From: Streptomyces sp. NBC_00576
GTDB lineage: Bacteria > Actinomycetota > Actinomycetes > Streptomycetales > Streptomycetaceae
Direction of reading: 5' to 3'
NCBI RefSeq assembly: GCF_036345175.1
Contig: NZ_CP107780.1
Coordinates: 10,354,001-10,418,000, forward strand
Length of the DNA: 64,000 nucleotides
How positions within the stretch are numbered: the first letter of the stretch is position 1; each line of letters starts with the position of its first letter. A program made the translations under genes and the position numbers. This document shows, one piece after another, positions 59,848-64,000 of this stretch. The notes below the pieces were generated by a model. It had not been told where the DNA came from. It saw nothing but the letters and a program-made list of their open reading frames with translations, and ran no database searches.

Positions 59848-60918
59848 ATGACCGCGTCCCCCGTCGACACCGCCACCATCCGCCGCCTCCCCAAGGCCGT
59901 GCTGCACGACCACCTCGACGGAGGCCTGCGCCCCGCCACCCTGGTCGAGCTCGCCGCCGAGGTCGGCCACACCCTGCCCACCACCGACCCCGACGAGTTG
60001 GCCGCCTGGTACTACGAGGCCGCCAACTCCGGTGACCTGGTGCGCTACATAGCCACCTTCGAGCACACCCTCGCCGTGCTGCAGACCCGCGAGGGCCTGC
60101 TGCGCACCGCCGAGGAGTACGTCCTCGACCTCGCCGAGGACGGCGTCGTCTACGGCGAGGTGCGCTACGCCCCCGAACTGAACGTGAACGGCGGCCTGAC
60201 CCTCCCCGAGGTCGTCGAGGCCGTCCAGGAGGGCCTGGCGGCGGGCATGGCGAAGGCCGCCGCAGCGGGCACCCCGGTGCGGGTCGGGACGCTGCTGTGC
60301 GGGATGCGCATGTTCGACCGGGTCCGTGAGTCCGCCGACCTGGCCGTCGCCTTCCGGGACGCCGGTGTCGTCGGCTTCGACATCGCCGGCGCCGAGGACG
60401 GCTTCCCGCCCGCCGACCACCTCGCTGCCTTCGAACACCTGCGCAGCGAGAGCGTGCCGTTCACCATCCACGCCGGCGAGGCCCACGGTCTGCCCAGCAT
60501 CCACCAGGCCCTCCAGGTCTGCGGCGCCCAGCGCATCGGCCACGGCGTCCGCATCACCGACGACATTGTGGACGGCAAGCTCGGCCGGCTCGCGGGCTGG
60601 GTGCGCGACCGCCGGATCGCCCTGGAGATGTGCCCGACCTCCAACCTCCAGACGGGCGCGGCCACGTCGATCGCCGAGCACCCCATCACCGCACTGCGCG
60701 ACCTGGGCTTCCGCGTCACCCTCAACACCGACAACCGGCTGGTGTCGGGGACGACGATGACGCGCGAGATGTCCCTCCTGGTCGAGGAGGCCGGCTGGAC
60801 GGTCGAGGACCTGCGCACGGTGACCGTCAACGCGGTCAAGAGCGCCTTCATCCCGTTCGACGAGCGAAACGCCCTCATCGAGGACGTCGTCCTGCCGGGC
60901 TACGCCTCCGCGCTCTGA
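59848..60918 (+). CDS. add: Adenosine deaminase
   Basis: 356 residues. Zinc hydrolase of purine salvage converting adenosine to inosine. All family motifs are present: LHDHLDGG (His20, His22), HAGEAHG (His208, Glu211), RIGHGVRI (His), CPTSNLQTG and NTDNRLVSGT (Asp). The C-terminal VNAVKSAFIPFDER also matches. Streptomyces carries several add paralogues; this one cannot be numbered. Same strand as the VOC gene and likely co-transcribed; its 3' end overlaps the convergent DinB gene by 19 nt. Confidence 0.92.
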   Translation: MTASPVDTATIRRLPKAVLHDHLDGGLRPATLVELAAEVGHTLPTTDPDELAAWYYEAANSGDLVRYIATFEHTLAVLQTREGLLRTAEEYVLDLAEDGVVYGEVRYAPELNVNGGLTLPEVVEAVQEGLAAGMAKAAAAGTPVRVGTLLCGMRMFDRVRESADLAVAFRDAGVVGFDIAGAEDGFPPADHLAAFEHLRSESVPFTIHAGEAHGLPSIHQALQVCGAQRIGHGVRITDDIVDGKLGRLAGWVRDRRIALEMCPTSNLQTGAATSIAEHPITALRDLGFRVTLNTDNRLVSGTTMTREMSLLVEEAGWTVEDLRTVTVNAVKSAFIPFDERNALIEDVVLPGYASAL

Positions 60919-61415
60919 AGCAGTCCCCGTAGATAGGCGGCCTGGCCGACGTGCTGGAGATCGTCGGCCAGGACACTGACCAGCCGTACGCCGAGAGTCA
61001 CCGGCGGGTCCCAGCGCTCGTCGACGATGCGCTCGAAGTCGCCCGCGGTCAGGCCACGTAGGAATGTGAGGCTCTGCGCGTGCACCGCGTCGTAGTAGCC
61101 GAGCAGCAGGTCGCCCGACTCCACCCGTACCCGGGCGACCTGCGCGGAGCTGTGGCCGTAGCCGATGTCCCCGGGCTCCAGCCCGAGCCCGAACCGTTTC
61201 TCCCAGCCCTCGGTCAGCCAGATCTGGTCGAACCCGGCCGCGTCGGCGACATGGTCGTCCTGGACCCGGGTGAGATGCCAGACCAGCCAGGCCACGGAGT
61301 TGGCGTCGGGGGCGGGCCGGGCGTGGAGATCGTCCGGCGACAGGCCGTCCACGGCGGCGTGCACCTCTTCCTGGATCCGGCTGTACGCGTCGATGAGAAC
61401 GTCCTTCGCATGCAT
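60900..61415 (-). CDS. DinB-fold mycothiol transferase-like protein
   Basis: 171 residues from ATG 61415, the usual family start (HAKDVLIDAYSRIQEEVHAAV); ATG/GTG codons up to 61433 are also in frame, and GGGAGG lies too close to ATG 61415, so the start is uncertain. The four-helix DinB/DUF664 fold is indicated by NSVAWLVWHLTRVQDDHVAD (first metal His) and VLADDLQHVGQAAYLRGLL (second His pair), with GLEPGDIGYGHS. Such proteins conjugate or transfer mycothiol, the thiol of actinobacteria. The 3' end overlaps the add gene. Confidence 0.82.
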   Translation of the reverse strand: MHAKDVLIDAYSRIQEEVHAAVDGLSPDDLHARPAPDANSVAWLVWHLTRVQDDHVADAAGFDQIWLTEGWEKRFGLGLEPGDIGYGHSSAQVARVRVESGDLLLGYYDAVHAQSLTFLRGLTAGDFERIVDERWDPPVTLGVRLVSVLADDLQHVGQAAYLRGLLQSAEA

Positions 61416-61469
61416 GCCTCCCACCATAGGCACCGCGACGCCCGCCGCATCAGAAACAGGACACCGGCA

Positions 61470-62357
61470 TCAGCGCTGCCGGTCCGGGCGCTCCAGCAGG
61501 TTCATCAGCGCCCGGGCCGCCGGGCTCGTGGCCTGGGACGGCGGCAGCATCGCGACCGTCTCGTACACCGTCTCGCCGGTGCCCTTCACGGGCAGCGCGG
61601 TGAGAGCCGCGCGCTTGTGCGCGAAGTGCCGGGGCACGACCGCGACGCCGAGCCCCTCCCCGACCAGGTCCAGGAGACTGTGCACGTCGTTGACCTCCAG
61701 GGCCACGGTCCGCCGTACGCACGCGGCGGCGAACACCTCGTCCGTGATGCGGCGCGGCCCCCAGTCCGGATGGAAGTCGACGAACGCCTCCCCGCCCAGT
61801 TCCTCCGGCGTCACCGCCCCCGCGAGGGCGAGCGGATGGCTCGGATGGCAGAGCGCGGTCATCGGCTCGCTGCTCAGGGGTTCGGACCGCAGCTGGTCGG
61901 AGTCCCCACGGGTGCGGATGGCGAAGGCCAGGTCGAGCCGCCCGGCGGTCACCTCGTCCGCGAGCGCCTCGGAACCCGCCTGGCGCAACCGGATCTCCAC
62001 GTCCGGATGACGCCGCCGGAACGCGGCGAGCAGCCCGGGGACATCGACCCCTCCGATGCACTGCTCCGCGCCCAGCGAGAGCGTCCCGCGCAGCACGCCC
62101 TGTACGGCGGCCACGGCGTCGTGCGCCGCCCGCACCTGTGTCAGGATGCGTTCCGCCTCGCCCAGCAGCGCCCGCCCCGCCTCGGTGAGCGCCACCCGGC
62201 GGGTGGTCCGCACGAACAGCGGGGTCTGCAGCTCCCGCTCCAGCGCACGGATGGAGGCCGACAGGCCCGACTGGGACACCATCAGCCGTTCGGCGGCCCG
62301 GGTGAAGTGCTGGTCCTCCGCGACCGCGACGAAGTGCTGAAGATGGCGTAGCTCCAT
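61470..62357 (-). CDS. LysR-family regulator
   Basis: 295 residues from ATG 62357. Winged HTH: ELRHLQHFVAVAEDQHFTRA, AERLMVSQSGLSASIRALER. Effector domain about 90-290. Divergent from an aldo/keto reductase gene with 120 bp between starts; an ATCCG-N11-CGGAT palindrome lies 14 bp before its own ATG. It very probably controls that reductase and itself, as is usual for LysR pairs. Confidence 0.9.
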   Translation of the reverse strand: MELRHLQHFVAVAEDQHFTRAAERLMVSQSGLSASIRALERELQTPLFVRTTRRVALTEAGRALLGEAERILTQVRAAHDAVAAVQGVLRGTLSLGAEQCIGGVDVPGLLAAFRRRHPDVEIRLRQAGSEALADEVTAGRLDLAFAIRTRGDSDQLRSEPLSSEPMTALCHPSHPLALAGAVTPEELGGEAFVDFHPDWGPRRITDEVFAAACVRRTVALEVNDVHSLLDLVGEGLGVAVVPRHFAHKRAALTALPVKGTGETVYETVAMLPPSQATSPAARALMNLLERPDRQR

Positions 62358-62370
62358 GATTGAGAAGCCT

Positions 62371-62391
62371 ATCCGCTGAATTCCATCGGAT
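62371..62391. promoter_or_regulatory. LysR-type operator candidate (ATCCG-N11-CGGAT)
   Basis: Perfect 5-bp arms 62371-62375 and 62387-62391 with an 11-nt spacer, the geometry of a LysR T-N11-A box, in the divergent promoter. Confidence 0.55.
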
Positions 62392-62477
62392 TCTCCTGTT
62401 GGACCACTGCCCGCCTGCGGGGGAAGAGTGGGACCAGCAATGATCACATCCGCTGTGCCAACCCTTCTGGAGTCGCG

Positions 62478-63470
62478 TTGTACACCGCACACACCGACCG
62501 TTACGCGGACATGCCCTACCGACGCACCGGACGCAGCGGTCTGAAGCTCCCCGCGCTGTCGCTCGGCCTGTGGCACAACTTCGGCCCCGACCGTACGGTC
62601 GACACCCAGCGCGCCATCCTGCGCCGCGCCTTCGATCTCGGCGTCACCCACTTCGACCTGGCCAACAACTACGGCCCGCCGCCCGGTGCCGCCGAGTCCG
62701 CCCTGGGTGAGGCCCTCAAGGCCGACTTCGCCCCGTACCGCGACGAACTGGTGATCTCCACCAAGGCGGGCTACCTCATGTGGCCGGGCCCGTACGGCGA
62801 ATGGGGCTCGCGCAAGTACCTGCTCTCCTCCCTCGACCAGAGCCTGACCCGCATGGGCCTGGACTACGTCGACATCTTCTACTCGCACCGCCCCGACCCT
62901 GAGACTCCGCTGGAAGAGACGATGGGCGCCCTGCACACGGCCGTCCAGCAGGGCAAGGCGCTCTACGTCGGCATCTCCAACTACTCGCCGGAGCAGACCC
63001 GCGAGGCCGCCCGCATCCTGGCCGACCTGGGCACCCCGCTGCTGATCCACCAGCCCCGGTACTCGATGCTCGACCGCCGCCCGGAGGAGACGGGCCTGCT
63101 GGACGCGCTGGACGAGCTCCAGGTCGGCTCCATCGTCTTCTCCCCGCTGGAGCAGGGCGTGCTCACCGGCCGTTACCTCGACGGCATCCCGGCGGACTCG
63201 CGGGCGGCGAGCGACAGCCCCTTCCTCAACTCCGACCGGATCACCGAGGACCTGGTGCAGCAGCTGCGCGCCCTCGACGGCATCGCCAAGTCCCGCGGCC
63301 AGAGCCTGGCCCAGCTGGCCCTGGCCTGGGTCCTGCGCGGCGGCCGGGTGACCTCCGCCCTGGTCGGCGCGAGCAGCCCGCGGCAGCTGGAGGACAGCGT
63401 CGCGGCCATCGCCAACCTGGAGTTCTCCGACGAGGAGCTGGCCCGGATCGACGCCATCATCAAGGCCTGA
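62478..63470 (+). CDS. Aldo/keto reductase, YghZ (L-glyceraldehyde 3-phosphate reductase) type
   Basis: 330 residues, TTG start at 62478 with GGAG 6 nt upstream. All tetrad residues are visible: THFDLANNYGPPPG (Asp, Tyr), VISTKAGY (Lys), DIFYSHRPD (His). The insert GYLMWPGPYGEWGSRKYLLS and the WHNFG N-terminus are characteristic of YghZ/Gpr-like AKR14 enzymes that reduce L-glyceraldehyde 3-phosphate and methylglyoxal. Probably detoxifies reactive carbonyls; controlled by the divergent LysR. Confidence 0.9.
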   Translation: MYTAHTDRYADMPYRRTGRSGLKLPALSLGLWHNFGPDRTVDTQRAILRRAFDLGVTHFDLANNYGPPPGAAESALGEALKADFAPYRDELVISTKAGYLMWPGPYGEWGSRKYLLSSLDQSLTRMGLDYVDIFYSHRPDPETPLEETMGALHTAVQQGKALYVGISNYSPEQTREAARILADLGTPLLIHQPRYSMLDRRPEETGLLDALDELQVGSIVFSPLEQGVLTGRYLDGIPADSRAASDSPFLNSDRITEDLVQQLRALDGIAKSRGQSLAQLALAWVLRGGRVTSALVGASSPRQLEDSVAAIANLEFSDEELARIDAIIKA

Positions 63471-63496
63471 TCTTTTCCCGGTCCTTCCTGGCTCCG

Positions 63497-63793
63497 TTAT
63501 GAACGGAACCGCTCGGCCAGCCGTACTGTCACGGTGGCACCCTCTTCCTTTCCGATGGCCTTCCGGATCTCGGCCTTCACGGGGAGTTTGTGGGTGCCGT
63601 CGCCCAGCGCCATGAACGAGCTGCGGAAAGGCTGCCCGTCGATCGTCCCGCCGACCTTGACCAGGCCTCGGGTGCCGAAGAACGTGACGGATTCCGGCCA
63701 GACCAGGTAGGTCCAGCCGCCGGGTGCCGGGCTTTTTCGCAGTACTGCTGTGAATTCCTCGTCGATCTTGTCGACTTTTTCGCTGGTGGCCAT
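63497..63793 (-). CDS. DUF1905 domain protein
   Basis: 98 residues from ATG 63793 with GGAGG 5 nt upstream. The DUF1905 pattern covers the whole protein: EFTAVLRKSPAPGGWTYLVW, FGTRGLVKVGGTIDGQPFRS, LGDGTHKLPVKAEIRKAIGK, GATVTVRLAER. Small beta-barrel of unknown function; the more common YdeI fusion partner (bacteriocin-protection domain) is absent. Convergent with the aldo/keto reductase across 26 bp. No further gene is seen from 63794 to the window end. Confidence 0.85.
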   Translation of the reverse strand: MATSEKVDKIDEEFTAVLRKSPAPGGWTYLVWPESVTFFGTRGLVKVGGTIDGQPFRSSFMALGDGTHKLPVKAEIRKAIGKEEGATVTVRLAERFRS

Positions 63794-64000
63794 GGGGCCC
63801 TCCATTTCCAGTGGTCTTCGCTCAAGAGACCACTGGGAAGCTGAAACTCATCGCGAATCCCATGATCTTCGAGAATCTCCGGGGATCCGGTCGCAGGAAA
63901 AGAGACTCTCCCGTCGGATTCCGGTCCATACCTGTCTTGAATATGCCAGGAGAATGCGTGGAGACTGGCTGGAAAGGCGTGGTGACAGAGTGTCAATAGT

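Noticed and set aside
63811..63999. Frame at the right edge of the window
   Set aside because: Codon usage not Streptomyces-like and it overlaps the ribosome site of the DUF1905 gene on the other strand.

Overview
The window is chromosomal DNA of an actinomycete, almost certainly a Streptomyces. Evidence: very high GC with G/C in nearly all third codon positions, frequent GTG and TTG starts, and lineage-marker genes (an SsgA-like sporulation protein, an orphan DUF397 protein, an NsdA-like regulator, a mycothiol-transferase-type DinB protein, an SPW-repeat membrane protein, a cysteine-codon leader peptide). There are no rRNA, tRNA, CRISPR, prophage, transposase or polyketide/peptide synthase genes. 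It resembles an arm-proximal region rich in catabolic and secreted functions.

Layout. 0-6.6 kb: end of an MpaB-like oxygenase, a soluble Ser/Thr kinase fused to eight 42-residue TPR repeats, a PYROXD2-like FAD oxidoreductase and a Tat-exported beta-lactamase-family hydrolase. 6.7-22.3 kb: a lipid/acyl-CoA catabolic block (nitronate monooxygenase, three acyl-CoA synthetases, crotonase, double OB-fold DUF35 protein, two Ltp/SCP2-thiolase-like proteins), interrupted by a penicillin-acylase-type hydrolase, an isochorismatase-like hydrolase and a membrane sulfatase-fold protein. Two promoters of this block carry the same 17-bp palindrome TCTGA-N7-TCAGA, pointing to one regulon with an unknown substrate. 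22.4-31.6 kb: regulatory and developmental genes (DUF397, CGNR zinc finger, NsdA-like regulator, PAS-PP2C phosphatase, SsgA-like protein) plus a secreted amidase and an APH-fold kinase. 31.6-39 kb: baeRF protein, tripeptidyl-peptidase-like hydrolase, three GNATs, deaminase and small membrane proteins.

39-43.5 kb is a sulfonate/sulfone-sulfur operon: divergent LysR regulator, Cys-Cys leader peptide, a broken sfnG-like fragment, then ssuE-sfnB-ssuD. 43.6-49.6 kb holds SDR/XRE, acyl-CoA dehydrogenase, YciI, MarR, aldehyde dehydrogenase and TetR genes.

49.7-53.9 kb is a decaying catabolic locus. A hydrolase and an SDR are frameshifted, an acyl-CoA dehydrogenase has lost its middle, and a hydroxyisobutyrate-dehydrogenase-like gene and an enoyl-CoA-hydratase-like gene are fused tail to tail by a deletion. 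The TetR and GntR regulators and their apparent operators (GAGAAT-N3-ATTCTC three times, GGTCAGACC twice) survive. 54-64 kb holds a secreted PI-PLC-like enzyme, a secreted GATase-like protein, two aldo/keto reductases, dienelactone hydrolase, PAP2, VOC, adenosine deaminase, DinB, LysR and DUF1905 genes.

The best candidates for something undescribed are the shared-operator Ltp/DUF35 regulon, the decayed locus with its conserved operators, and the leader-peptide-controlled sulfur operon with an sfnG remnant. All functional assignments are by sequence pattern only; no database search was possible.
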